Source: Bugula neritina
Taxonomy: Eukaryota; Bryozoa; Gymnolaemata; Cheilostomatida; Bugulidae
NCBI GenBank assembly: GCA_964035545.1
Contig: OZ037770.1
Span: forward strand, 2,957,662 to 3,021,661
Direction: 5' to 3'
Length of the DNA stretch: 64,000 bases
Both the position numbers and the translations under genes were made by a program. Every line of letters starts with the position of its first letter. Within the stretch, counting starts at the first letter, position 1. Shown here piece by piece: positions 1 to 12,786 of this stretch. The notes under the pieces were generated by a model. That model was not told where the DNA came from. It made no database searches and saw only the letters and a program-made list of their open reading frames with translations.

Positions 1-870
1 ATAAGCTGAGTTGAGTAACTTGGTGGATGAGATACGAAATAAGTTGGCTTGAACTTTATTAATGACATTTTAAACTGCGTTATACATAGTACAATCAGGC
101 TTTTTGCTGACGACACTCTTGTCTATCTGCCCATTACTAATCCAAATGACAATCATTAACTACAGGAAGATCTTTCTAGACTTTATAGGTGGGCAGAAAA
201 AAACAATATGAAGTCTAACTCAAAGAAAAGCAATGTCATCAGCTTTGGTAAAAAAACAGAAAACATGAAAAATGTCTTCACTTATAAACTAGGAGATCCC
301 CTGAATAGAGTTGGAGTTGTAAAATACTTTAAAATATTGTTATCATCAGATTTAAAATGAAATAAGCATGTCGAAAATACAATATCAAAGGCGTACAGGG
401 TGTTAATCAAGCTCACACCAGGAAATGTCCCAGAAAATGTTAAAATTCTTGCATATAAAACTCTTTGTAGACCTCTCCTGGAATATGCTGCTGAAGTATG
501 GGACCTGCACAATAAACATCTAATAACAAAATTACAAGTTACTCAAAATAGGGCTGTATGGTTCATTAAAAATCTAAAGGGTAGAGAAGTATCGGTGACA
601 GATGCCAAATTTGACCTAGGCTTGGAAACATTAAGAAAGCGCAGACAGTCACAAAGAATTTCTTTGTTGTGTCGTATTACTGCTAATGAGGATTTATTTC
701 CAACCTTAACTAACACTCTTAAATCTATGAAATCCTCAACCCATAACATGAATACCCGTATTAACACCTTCAACGCTATAGCCTGTGATTCGAGCCTGTA
801 CCTGCAGGATTTTCTTGCGCACTGTCCGGGAGCTCCATACAGGAGGAGATAGTGGCAGATTTCTGAGCTT
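1..870 (+). mobile_element. Non-LTR retrotransposon fragment (jockey/CR1-like RT, 3' part), copy A
   Basis: Translation in shifting frames gives the C-terminal half of a non-LTR reverse transcriptase. It includes the catalytic motif FADD at about 103-114. It is followed by the usual downstream stretches 'YRWAEKNNMKSNSKKS', 'KTLCRPLLEYAAEVWD' and a tail ending near 852. Stops interrupt the reading, for example after 'NPNDNH' and 'SSDLK', so this is a dead, 5'-truncated copy. It opens the duplicated block and is matched at 33,385. The family call rests on motif style; a clade cannot be fixed by eye. Confidence 0.8.
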
Positions 871-3540
871 GGATAGATCTGAGGGTCCCACAATTACTCT
901 CTTGGAGAGGTCTTGGGACTTAACCTAATTAAGATCAAGAACTCAAACATGAAATCTTTTCTAAGAAAGTAACAAATACATGAAATAGAGAATTCTTGAA
1001 ATTGAACAAGGTGGATACTCTGCTTAGATACTTGCTTAAACTTAGTGATTAGTTATCATCATTACGCAATAATTATATGCATATTTGTCGTGACACAATA
1101 ACTATAATTGTCATTATGCCTAATGGTATTCATAATACTTAATAGTAATCATCAACATTATCATAATGATAATCATAACGTGAATGTAAAACTGAACTCT
1201 ACACTCAACACTCACAGGTACTTGTTTATGTTAAGACTTTCACTGGTACACTAACAGTAATACTAATACTGCATCACAGAAACACTAACTTACTGACTAA
1301 CAGTAACGGTAACACTACATCCTAGCAACAGTAACTGAGTAAGTCACTAATCACTAATGACTAACTCTAAGTTTAACACTAACACTGTTAGTGTTACACT
1401 TAGTGATTAACTTCAACATACAATCAGTATTACGTCAAATTTAATGCTTATAGCATACGTATTACTATTAGGTATACTACGATCTATAGTATTAGCAATG
1501 ATTATAAGTTATGGTAATGCCCAACTCAAATATCAATATGAATATCGATATTCATTTGAAACATAATGTGAAGGAAACTAGAACAAATGTTGAAAACGGA
1601 ATCAATAGTTTTACCCAATACCGTGAAGTTACCAATGGAACAGCAACCAATTGCAGCGTTACAGTTTTTTCCAAGAAGGCATAACTCGTTTTGTATCCTA
1701 CCATGTGACTGTTTTGTCATAGCCTTGCGACCACTTAATGTGATAAAATTGCCTAATCATTACATTTTGCTAATCGAGACTAATCACCATCCAACTCGCT
1801 AGCCTTGGAAACCTGGCTTTTATTTTTCAATGAATGAAAATGAAAGCCGTTGTCGAAGAGTTAGACTTGTTGAACTAATGTTGAACTTAATGTATTCACA
1901 AAGGAAAAGTTCTTGACAAATGATAGTGTAATATGGAAGATTGTACTTAGTAAATTAGCGTAATAAGTAGGCAATATGTATTTTTGCACTTTTATTTAGT
2001 TAACTTTAGACTAAAGTTTAGTATTTTTTGCACCCAATTCAATGCAATGCAATTGTGAACTGAGTTATAAATATAATTTTATTTTATTTTAAAACTAGAA
2101 GTTTATTCTTAATCTAAATTAAAATATAAATCTATAATCATAGAGATATTTGATAATCATAATGATATTTGATAATCATAATGGTTAATAAAATACTGGT
2201 TTTATTGATTTTGATTATCATTATACTTATAATACTAATACTATTAGTAATAGTAATGATTTATCAGTATCTAGGATGACACCAATGAATAATCATAATG
2301 ATAGTTCATAGTTGTATTTATACTAATGATTATAATATATTTGAAATTAGTATGACTATTACTCACTATAAGTTATTGTGTAAGTAATAATAATAGTAGT
2401 AACACTCGTACTCAATCTCATAGTCGTACTGGTAGCCTACCGCCATACTGACAATGATACTCATACTTATACTATTATTATTACTAAGTCTGGTACTATA
2501 GGACTCCGGTTATTTTGTACACAAGTGGTTTCGTAAACAACAATGTAAATTAACTAAAATACATAATATTTTTGATATGTTTTAAATATTTACTTATTAT
2601 TTAGGTTTAGGGTTGATTCATTATTCATTTTGTCTACAGAAATTTGTGTACAAAATGCCAGGAACCAATGCTATAATACTAATACTGATAGTGATATTAT
2701 TACAATTAGTAAGACTAATACTAATAGCAATGCTATAACTACAGCTAATTAGTAATACACATGTATGCTAATACTAATGGTAATAGGAGTACATTTAGTT
2801 TTATTATACTTATATCCAAAACTAATAGTAGTACTAATAGTAATGCTAATAGTCATAGTGGCGCTTATAACTTAAACTATAACTATAAGTAACAAAAGTT
2901 GTAATTGTTAGTCACAGTGAGTATGGCTGTCCTATGACTTCTATTTTATAATTATATAATATAGACTGTAGAGTTAGGGTTTAAATTTTACTTACACCCA
3001 GGTTTACTAATTAATTTAATTAAAACTAGCTCTATTAGTACTACTATGCATGCATGATAATAATTGTGCTAATAGTCGTAACATCAACTAGTCTTCTGCA
3101 ATAATAATAAATGTTAGTTAATTGACTAGAAGTAAAATAATAATATCAGTTAACTCACTAGAAGTATAGTAATAACTTTAGCTCACGGTTATAACTTCTA
3201 ATTCACAGTATTATCAAATATGTTTTATGATTATTATTTTAAATTATCAAATGTAAAGATAAATTTAAAATTATTGTTACAAACACTCCCAGTCTCATGT
3301 AATAAGAAGCATTGTTCTAAAATTAGACCTTAACTTTTTTATAGCAGCTATGCACTTGATAGTATTGTAGTGCAATAAATCTAACCTCTAAAGACATGTA
3401 AATTGTCAATCATTTTTCATGATCGTTCTAATTTGTATAGTAAATTTATTATTTTTAATAGTATTATTTGTTACAAATTCAATTTGTAGCTACTACTTTA
3501 CTATAAAAAAACTCACGGAAGTTTATAGGTTTTTTGTTAA
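871..3540. other. AT-rich, gene-free filler (copy A)
   Basis: I see no gene here. Much of it is simple AT-rich sequence made of loosely repeated TAATACTAAT, AATAGTAAT and ATAATCATAATGAT words on both strands. A 16-bp perfect palindrome, TGAATATCGATATTCA, lies near 1540-1556. Short open frames near 1.5-1.8 kb are also found in copy B, but the two copies are too alike for that to argue for coding. Confidence 0.6.
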
Positions 3541-3599
3541 ATAGGGCTAAGGAATTATTCAGATGGGGCACAGGAGCAATTATGACTGGCTACTTTTTC

Positions 3600-3690
3600 T
3601 AACATCATCAATTGTCGTTGTCGGGGTTCAAACCCATGACTTTTTGTTTACTGAGAAAACAGTTTAACCCCTAGACCTCCTAGCTACTAC
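3600..3690 (-). mobile_element. tRNA-like SINE remnant, copy A
   Basis: Read on the minus strand, 'GGGTTTGAACCCC' near 3623-3635 resembles a pol III B box. 'TAGCTAGGAGG', about 50 bases upstream, resembles an A box. A four-base anticodon-type stem lies between them. The ends do not form an acceptor stem, so this is not a working tRNA gene. The related stretch in copy B (43,510-43,596) has 'GGGTTCAAACCC' at the same place. A tRNA-derived SINE head is the simplest reading. Confidence 0.45.
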
Positions 3691-4551
3691 TTTACTATGA
3701 CATATGATATCTCAATCAAATGATGCGCAAACTCTAGTAACAATATTTGAATTACAATAACTAGCATAATGTGGCATTTAGCATATTTATGTGTTTATTA
3801 AATAAATCATTAGGAAATTCTCAGACATGTGGTGGTATTAAATTACTTTTCCCTGGTGGATGGGTAGTTGAAATTTGATTATAGACCAACAGAATACTTA
3901 AGTCAACTAATAATGTTCCATGCTATGCAGTCAAGTGGTTTTAGAGTCGTGCTCTTTCATTTTTTGGCAAACGCCCCAATTTTTGACGACGGACATGTTT
4001 ATCTGTTTTGAAATTTTATTCATTTTTTTACTTTTTATGTGAAATTTGATTTTTACAGTTTTAAATAACTATTTGTTGAGCTTGAAGGATATTATTTCAT
4101 AGGAATAATGAGTTTTCTGAATCAAAAATTAGTAGTTAAGTTCAACATTTACATAAGTCTAGCATTCTGACTGTATTATTTATTTTATAGTAAAAGTTGA
4201 CATCAACTTGACATTGAATAGCACCACCTCAGCTAATGAGTGGAAATGATTTTCACATCAATCTATGTATTCTGTTTTTACCAGAGAGAGACTTTCTAAT
4301 GTGTCTAATTTCATGGAATAAACTCTATGGACCAACGAACACCATGCTTTAACTGAAAGTTGTGAAATAGGAAGAGTATTTTTGTATGTTTGAACTTCTA
4401 CCTTTTTGTAGCAGTTAGAATATTATATTCTGATTTTATTGTTTAGGTTTTTCTTATAGGTGACTTTGAGCTTAAACCCCCAGGGTTAATTTTTTTAAAA
4501 ATATGTTTGACCCAAACCTAACTTGTTTATTTTAATTATTTCTTGAACCAG
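3691..4551. other. Gene-free stretch upstream of the REV1-like exons (copy A)
   Basis: I see no open frame or RNA gene. The stretch is AT-rich, matches copy B closely, and ends in a pyrimidine tract and AG (4549-4551) that looks like the splice acceptor of the first REV1-like exon. Any true REV1 promoter or leader exon would lie in or before it, but none can be recognised. Confidence 0.5.
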
Positions 4552-4559
4552 ATGCTGTG

Positions 4560-7500
4560 ATGAGTGGACGAGATATTGAGAGAAACTATGAGACTGAGAG
4601 GGAAGTTAAGACGAGACGTAAACGTGAGCAGGAAGAATGGGCTCGTCACGTAAGTTGAGTTTACTTGTCAGACACGTTCTGTTTACCAGCTTAGTTTATA
4701 GCATATATTACTAGTTATATGTTATATTATATATTACTAGTTATATGTTTATATTATATATTACTATTTATATGTTATATTATATATTACTAGTTGTATG
4801 TTATATTATATATTACTAGTTATATGTTATATTATATATTACTAGTTATATGATTATATTATATATTACTAGTTATATGTTATATTATATATTACTAGTT
4901 ATATGTTATATTATATATTACTAGTTATATGTTATATTATATATTACTAGTTATATGTTATATTATATATTACTAGTTATATGTTATATTATATATTACT
5001 AGTTATATGTTATATTATATATTACTAGTTATATGTTCTATTATATATTACTAGTTATATGTTATATTATATATTACTAGTTATATGTTATATTATATAT
5101 TACTAGTTATATGTTATATTATATATTACTATTTATATGTTCTATTATATATGTTATATATTACTAGTTATATGATTATATTGTATAAATTACTAGTTAT
5201 ATGGTTATATTATATATTACTATTTATATGTTATATTATATATGTTATATATTAATAGTTATATGATTATATTACATATTACTAGTTATATGTTATAATT
5301 ATTATATATTACTAGATATTACAGTGAGTTATAGTATGTATAGCTTGAGATCTAAAGTCAGTCACATGCTATACAGGGTACTCAGGCTATATTCTGTGAC
5401 ACTGATTCACTGTTGTAGGGTGGCTATATGAACGCTAAGGTACAGAAACTAATCAACAAGTACGACTCTGATAAATCTCGTGAAAACCACGAATCTCAGT
5501 CTAAACTGTTTGAAAACGTGGCTATCTTTGTCAATGGTTACACAGGTTAGTCGTGGAACTTTGGTATCAAAAGTAGGGGGTGTGTATTCACCTCTCGTAC
5601 TGACAAGAATAAGACTATTATCAGACATTAAATAAGGGATTCTCACATACATACATGTATACTTTATATTCGATGATGAAATCAACTTTCTGAACTCAAA
5701 CTGTTATATAATTTACATATGAAGAAAGTGACTCTGTGTGGAATGAATTTTCATTTAAAGAAATTTATGTAGACTATTCAGTATGCAGTATTTCTAGTCT
5801 TGTTTTGATTTGGATTTTTATTTTCCAATGTTGTGATATAATTTCTAAGTTTGTAGTTAGAGTTGCACCAGAGAGGTATGATAATAGAAACTGTGACTCA
5901 GTACAGAGTAACAGTGGTCTACAGTTAGTGTAGCCTTAGAACTTGTTTCTATACAGAATTGTAATTGAATATATAAACCTGTACTCTGTAATATGCTGTG
6001 ATAATTTCAACACAGTAATTGAGAGAATAACTCCTGTATTGTATCTTTTAATAACATGCTAAAATGAGAATAGATTTAAAACATTTTACTAAACTTTGAG
6101 TGGAATGGAAATTCACTGCTGATATTTTTTCTTGTTTTATCAACATTGTGATATATTTCTAGTTTACTATTTGCTATGATTTATTTGAACTGTCATTAGT
6201 AACTATTGTATTTGTAGAGCCTAGTTTTGATGTGCTGAGAAATAATATGATTGAGGGTGGGGGTAGATTTGAACACTACTACTCCGCAACACGAGTCACT
6301 CACATTGTAGCCACCAGTCTAGCTCTTAGCAAACAGAAACTCTTTGCTGATAAAAAGGTGAGAAATTGAAAAGTTGTTTCTCTTTATTCACTCATTTCCT
6401 GTTTAATCTCTCACTCTTCTTTTCTATTTAACTACTTTCACTAATAATTATTTATTCACTTTTACTCCTTCACTGAGCACTGAGATTGAGTCAGCTGTGT
6501 TTCCAGGTGGTGCTGCCATCTTGGATTACCGACAGCGTGAAGAAGAATTCCCTCCAGCCATACGAGAAATATCTGCTGTTGAAAAGAAATAAAATAACAA
6601 ACTTCTTCACCAGCCGAGAGTCAGCACCCTGGACAGGAAGTGATGTCATAGATCCTTTAGGTAAGAGTCAGCGTAATACAAAATGCTGACTGTCAATATC
6701 AGTGCTTCATGTACCTCTTTAGTCATGTGAGTTTAGTATATGTCTTTCTCTACTTCCTACTACTCAGCTCTCCTATTGGACAAGTAAAGCATATTCTCTA
6801 GATTATCTGAACAAATGAGCAGCAGAATCTCATGGTTGGGTTTTGAATGAGTAGTTTTATTCTGTGGGAAGACAATTCTCAAAACCCACAGCCTCTCTTT
6901 CATGATTCATCTCTCCATACCATGTAATTATATAATATACAGTCACGTGATCTGCACATGTAACTTGTCTCATATGTATGTCTCAATGTGCTGTAGAGAT
7001 CAATGATGTAGCAGAAGATGCTCCTCAGTCCTCCACTTCCAAAGAGCTCTACAGCTCCGCGACTGAAGATCTGTGAGTTTATTTGTAACTACTTCACTGA
7101 TTAGTGCTGTGACGGTCTTCAATTTAGGAGATGTACTATGGATATTGTCATTGCTTTCTGTAGCCCAGGTACCACTATTCAGGAAGAGCAGTCTAAGAAG
7201 GGTGGCAAATCTACGGCCCTCAACATGCTCAGTGCTGATCAACCTGGTTTTGTGGCTGAGTTTTACGGAAACTCCCGCCTACACCATCTCTCTGAATGGA
7301 GGACTCAGCTGAAGGATCTGGTAGACATATGAGAGTATTCACTCTTCCTCCTAGTACTGTGATATGTTATTCTATGTCTTGTATAATACAATCTTATCCA
7401 ATACTATTCCAGTATAAAATAGGTGTGACAGTTGACTTAGCATCAAACTATACAAAACATAGCCTCTGATTCCTTCCACAGGTCAATGAGATCAGAGCAG

Positions 7501-7689
7501 ATCCAGAACACAGGCTAACTGGAAGAGACCATCTCGTCCACAAGTACCTAGACAGTAGCAAACCTAGCGCGCCATCTCTCACACTAGAGTTATCTTCGCA
7601 TAACAAGTCTACTAGTTCTGTGTACATGCACATAGACATGGATTGCTTCTTTGTCAGCGTTGTGTTGAGGCAGCATCCAGAGTTGAAAG
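4560..7689 (+). CDS. REV1: REV1-like DNA repair polymerase, N-terminal half only (copy A)
   Basis: Seven exons join in a consistent frame: 4560-4649 (ATG at 4560), 5419-5545, 6218-6357, 6507-6660, 6997-7072, 7164-7320 and 7482-7689, giving 317 codons. Exon 2 encodes 'GGYMNAKVQKL' and 'FENVAIFVNGYT'; exons 3-4 complete a BRCT domain ('THIVATSLALSKQK', 'VLPSWITDSVKK'), about residues 60-142. Exon 6 has 'FYGNSRLHHLSEW', the REV1 motif before the polymerase domain. Exon 7 ends in 'HIDMDCFFVSVVLR', the palm start with the first catalytic Asp near residue 300. REV1 is normally well over 1000 residues and inserts dCMP opposite damaged bases. The rest of the polymerase and the C-terminal interaction domain are absent. 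Exon 7 has a possible donor (GTCAGG), but a minisatellite begins 14 bases later and no further REV1 exon follows. It is probably a broken gene. Confidence 0.85.
4696..5325 (+). repeat. 28-bp AT-rich minisatellite in REV1 intron 1 (copy A)
   Basis: About 21 tandem units, each containing 'TATTACTAGTTATATGTTAT' followed by about eight A/T bases, fill most of the intron between REV1-like exons 1 and 2. Units differ by single-base changes such as CTAGTT to CTATTT. Copy B has only about six units at 44,618-44,800. Confidence 0.9.
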
Positions 7690-7703
7690 GTCAGGATGAG
7701 GAG

Positions 7704-10062
7704 GTTACACATATTATAGTGTAGCTATTACATGGTTACACATATTATAGTGTAGATATTACATGGTTACACATATTATAGTGTAGATATTACATGGTTA
7801 CACATATTATAGTGTAGATATTACATGGTTACACATATTATAGTGTAGCTATTACATGGTTACACATATTATAGTGTAGATATTACATGGTTACACATAT
7901 TATAGTGTAGATATTACATGGTTACACATATTATAGTGTAGATATTACATGGTTACACATATTATAGTGTAGATATTACATGGTTACACATATTATAGTG
8001 TAGCTATTACATGGTTACACATATTATAGTGTAGATATTACATGGTTACACATATTATAGTGTAGATATTACATGGTTACACATATTATAGTGTAGCTAT
8101 TACATGGTTACACATATTATAGTGTAGGTATTACATGGTTACACATATTATAGTGTAGCTATTACATGGTTACACATATTATAGTGTAGATATTACATGG
8201 TTACACATATTATAGTGTAGATATGACATGGTTACACATAATATAGTGTAATTATTACATGGTTACACATAATATAGTGTAGATATTACATGGTAACAGA
8301 TATTATAGTGTAGCTATTACATGGTTACACATAATATAGTGTAGCTATTACATGGTTACACATAATGTAGTGTAGCTATTACATGGTAACAGATGTTATA
8401 GTGTAGCTATTACATGGTTACACATGTTGTAGTGTAGATATTACATGGTTACACATGTATAATATAGTGTAGCTATTACATGGTTACACATAATGTAGTG
8501 TAGCTATTACATGGTAACAGATATTATAGTGTAGCTATTACATGGTTACACATATCATAGTGTAGTTATTACATGGTTACACATATTATAGTATAGGTAT
8601 TACATGGTTACACATATTATAGTGTAGCTATTACATGGTTACACATGTTGTAGTGTAGATGTTACATAGTTACATATTTTATAGTGTAATTATTACATGG
8701 TTACACATGTTATAGTGTAGATATTACATGGTTACACATCTTGTAGTGTAGTTATTACAGGGTTACACATATTATAGTGTAGATATTACATGGTTACATA
8801 TTTTATAGTGTAATTATTACATGGTTACACATATTATAGTGTAGTTATTACATGGTTACATATAATATGGTGTAGATATTACATGGTTACACATATTATA
8901 GTGTAGATATTACATGGTTACACATATTATAATGTAGCTATTGCATGGTTACACATATTATAGTGTAGATATTACATGGTTACACATGTTATAGTGTAGA
9001 TATTACATGGTTACACATCCCGTAGTGTAGTTATTACATGGTTACACATATTATAGTGTAGCTATTACATGGTTACACATATTATAGTTTGGTTATTACA
9101 TGGTTACACATATTATAGTGTAGATATTACATGGTAACAGATATTACAGTGTAGCTATTACATGGTTACACATAATATAGTGTATCTATTACATGGTTAC
9201 ACATAATATAGTGTAGCTATTACATGGTAACAGATATTATAGTGTAGCTATTACATGGTTACACATATTATAGTGTAGATATTACATGGTTACACATATT
9301 ATAGTGTATATATTACATGGTTACACATATTATAGTGTAGATAATACATGGTTACACATATTATAGTGTAGTTATTACATGGTTACACATATTATAGTGT
9401 AGATATTACATGGTTACACATGTTACAGTGTAGATATTACATGGTTACACATATTATAGTGTAGTTATTACATGGTTACACATATTATAGTGTAGATATT
9501 ACATGGTTACACATGTTACAGTGTAGATATTACATGGTTACACATATTATAGTGTAGTTATTACATAGTTACACATGTTACAGTGTAGATATTACATGGT
9601 TACACATATTATAGTGTAGTTATTACATGGTTACACATATTATAGTGTAGATATTACATGGTTACACATATTATAGTGTAGTTATTACATAGTTACACAT
9701 ATTATAGTGTAGATATTACATGGTTACACATATTATAGTGTAATTATTACATAGTTACACATATTATAGTGTAGATATTACATGGTTACACATATTATAG
9801 TGTAGTTATTACATAGTTACACATATTATAGTGTAGATATTACATGGTTACACATATTATAGTGTAATTATTACATAGTTACACATATTATAGTGTAGAT
9901 ATTACATGGTTACACATATTATAGTGTAATTATTACATGGTTACACATATTATAGTGTAGATATTACATGGTTACACATGTTACAGTGTAGATATTACAT
10001 GGTTACACATATTATAGTGTAGTTATTACATGGTTACACATACTATAGTGTAGTTATTACAT
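7704..10062 (+). repeat. 31-bp minisatellite downstream of REV1 exon 7 (copy A)
   Basis: About 76 tandem units of 31 bp, each reading 'GTTACACATATTATAGTGTA' then G-A/T/C-TATTACATG. The first part is very uniform. Later parts carry variants such as AATATAGTG, GTAACAG and TGTTACAG in recurring combinations, a sign of local expansion. The array begins 14 bases after the last REV1 codon. Copy B has about 35 units at 48,058-49,140. Confidence 0.95.
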
Positions 10063-10235
10063 ATTTGCACTTAATAATTCCATACTTTTCAAAATCAGCC
10101 ACTACTGCTGCCACTACCACTAGTAATTTGACTGCTATATTTCCTGCTGCTACTGAAACTCTTTTGTCAATATAATGGTCTTATCATCCTGAATAAGATG
10201 TTAATATATAATAATAATCATGTTGATATTCACAG

Positions 10236-11875
10236 AAGTATTACACTGACCAACCAGAGTGGCGGAAGAATGGTTATGATAAGACTCACTGTGGCAGATT
10301 CCACCAATCAGATTCACCGAGTAAACCTTCTACAAATCCAGTAAGTTTTATTTTTATTTCACTACATACAGTAAAAGTAGTAGTTATCTCCTCCGTACTT
10401 CTGAGTGAAGGTGAAATGATTATGTCATCATTAGATTAGTTGCCTTCCCATTTGACGATTTTTGTTCACTTTCCATCTTCTTTCTTGCTACAAACTTTCG
10501 ATAGATTTAATGCTACTTGAAATCTCAGCATCTCCTCTACACGTTCTCACCTATTCTCACCTATCCCCACTTTGTCCTGTTCGGGTCTCGGGTGGCTCAT
10601 TTAAGCTTCTTCACGTAACCTTGTCCTGAGCGTCCTCTTTGTTGTGGGAGCAGGATTGGAGGTCTTTTCTCATAGTATCTGTGCTTTGGTCTTTCAACTC
10701 GTTACTTTCACCTCTTTCCGTTGGTCTTGTGCTCTTCCAGAGTAACTCCTAAGCAGTAGCTTAGCATTCTCAGTTCACATAAGCTCACTCTCTCCGCAAG
10801 GTAATCACTCTCTCACCATGTTTCTGCCCGTATAGTAGCACCAGTCTTATTACTCTCTTGTAAATGCGGATCTTGGGTCTCTTTGGAATTTTCTGGTCAC
10901 ACAAGATCCCCGTCTGCTGCCTCCATTCCCAGGCTCTGCCAATACGCACCTCTGTCCTGCATCATCCCTCCTGGTGTAGTGCCCAGGTACTTAAATGTGA
11001 CTTTTTGAGACAAAGTGACATGGTCAGAGCTATCGTATTCCTTCAATTTGATGTCATCACTGCTTTCTTTTGGTGGTAGGTACTCTGTTTCAGACCTGCT
11101 GACTCTTAGGCCAACATCCTCAAATCACCTTCTCCAGTCTTCCAATCTTTCTTCTCTGTTGTCTCTACTCTCATCACATAGTACCAGATCATCTGCAAAC
11201 AGCATGCTCCATGGTATGTCTCCGTCATTGTCATCCGAGATAACATCCATTAAAATTATAAAAAGTAATTAGCTTAGGGCTGAGCATCTCCTCTTCACAT
11301 GACTTTATTCACCATTTATCAATAGTATTCAGTCAGTTCAATGATTTGTTTTCATCAGTTACCTAGCAACCACGTTCTCTACTCTCTCACCTATAATCTA
11401 AGGGTATGAAGTGTCAATCTATCTACAGAGAGCAGTGTTCTAGTATTTCTACTCACTCCACTCTGACTCATCCACATTAAATCCTTACACTAAATTAAGT
11501 CTTGCGTAGTTTTATTCTAATCCCGCAGTGAATAAAGTTAGTCATGTGACCAGTTGGAGAAGTTCAAGGTCAGGGAAGTAGAATAATGCTACTTTCACTT
11601 TGTGTTTACAGTTGACAGATGCTGCTGTGGAGGGAATGTGTATATCTGTAGACCCAGGAACCTACTCTATAACTGCTGGAGAGTGGGGTGGTGTTCACAC
11701 CCAGACTCATATTGTCAAACTTTCTGGTGGACAATCGGCTAATCTTGATTTTTTTCCAAGATTTCTTTTCAATGCATTTATTTTTAGTAGATTTATTTAT
11801 CAGCCTCAATTCTTTCAAAATGATTTTAGTTCCTGTTTTTATCATATCACTCCGTATTTGATATATCAGTCATAG
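10236..11875 (+). CDS. AKIP1: AKIP1-like protein, last two exons (copy A)
   Basis: Exon 10,236-10,340 encodes 35 residues starting 'KYYTDQPEWRKNGYDKTH'. Exon 11,612 onward encodes 'GMCISVDPGTYSITAGEW', then 'THIVKL' and 'GGQSANLDF'. The order and spacing (KYY...; then I-x-V-x-PGTYS-x-T-x-G ... TH-x-V ... GQS..L-x-F) match the C-terminal part of A-kinase-interacting protein 1 as I recall it. Splice sites are CACAG/AAG, CCA/GTAAGT and TTTACAG/TTG. N-terminal AKIP1 exons are missing; the minisatellite and REV1 fragment lie where they would be. In this copy the reading runs past the expected C-terminus into an unrelated tail to a stop at 11,873-11,875. Copy B stops at the expected place. Function here is doubtful. 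Confidence 0.65.
10440..11275 (-). mobile_element. RTE-like non-LTR retrotransposon fragment in the AKIP1 intron (copy A)
   Basis: On the minus strand this stretch corresponds to the better-preserved piece in copy B, which shows an RT palm with FADD and the downstream 'LKVSRSETEY' and 'YKTVIR' type motifs of RTE/L1-like elements. Here the frames are more broken, with stops replacing parts of the palm. It lies antisense within the AKIP1-like intron and is a 5'-truncated relic that predates the duplication. Confidence 0.75.
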
Positions 11876-12786
11876 TGGATGAAATGTTTTATATATAGTT
11901 TATTGTATTGTCTCAGAGATGTTAAATATATAATAAGAATTTCCCTGATTATTCATGTGATATCATACAGTACCAACAGTTCTTCAGATAGCATCCTCTT
12001 AATATAACAGTCACCATGTAAACCTAGAATTACCTGCTTAGACAAAGTAAATACATGCTATAGGGTGGGACAACTCTTAGAAGGCAACCAATATTCATAT
12101 TCCATATTTTGAGGTTACATAACTCACCTAATTGTGATTCTAGATATGACTGCATAATATAATGTCATAATAATAATATGTACAATACTAAAGCGGACTC
12201 CAGGCACCATGCATAGAAATCTAAAACCTGGAGGTGAATATTATTCTTACTCTTTTCTTTACCTAGTGATAAGGGGAAGAAAACTCCAAACTACCAGTTG
12301 CCTATACAGTATTATAGTTAGCACAAAACTTGCTTAGCCAATAGCTGGTAGTTGTCTTTTCGTGATTGAAAGTCTAACGATTTAGTTGTAATATCACAGA
12401 GTGAAGTTTCTCTTCTAATTTCCATATTCAATGTAGCTACAGTGTCTAGAATATTCAACTATAAAGTATGTAATCGTAACAGTTTTAGTATGTGCACATC
12501 TCTCAGTGACAGCTATGATCAGTTGATATGAACCTAGTAGACTGGGTGGTTTTGATTATAAACACTGATATACATGTAATCATTGCCAGCAGGATATTTG
12601 GAATAAAGTGTAATATTAATCATCCACTTGCCAAGTAACTAACCTCATCTCTAACAATTGACATTATTGGCCTTTTTCCAACATCATAGAGTAGAGAATA
12701 TCATGGATATTAGAAGCTGGTAGAGAATAGCTTTGAAGTGTCAGTGTCAACAGCACTGTCACATTATAGATACAGCCTCCCAACAG
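11876..12786. other. Gene-free stretch (copy A)
   Basis: I see no coding exon. Bases 12,504-12,672 are repeated with few changes at 15,606-15,785 ('CAGCTATGATCAGTTGATAT', later 'AACAATTGACATT'), so this is part of the repeated spacer DNA that belongs to the box array downstream. Confidence 0.5.

Noticed and set aside
1587-1802. 71-residue frame also found at 34,968-35,183
   Set aside because: The two copies are almost identical DNA, so shared openness is not evidence of selection. No domain is recognised.
3600-3690. Functional tRNA gene
   Set aside because: A and B box-like words are present, but there is no acceptor stem or full cloverleaf. A SINE relic fits better.
7704-10062. CRISPR-like regular repeats
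   Set aside because: Units are contiguous with no unique spacers, and the context is an animal genome. It is a minisatellite.
7482-11875. REV1-AKIP1 fusion protein
   Set aside because: Joining exon 7 (phase 1) to the AKIP1-like exon shifts frame and meets a stop within a few codons.
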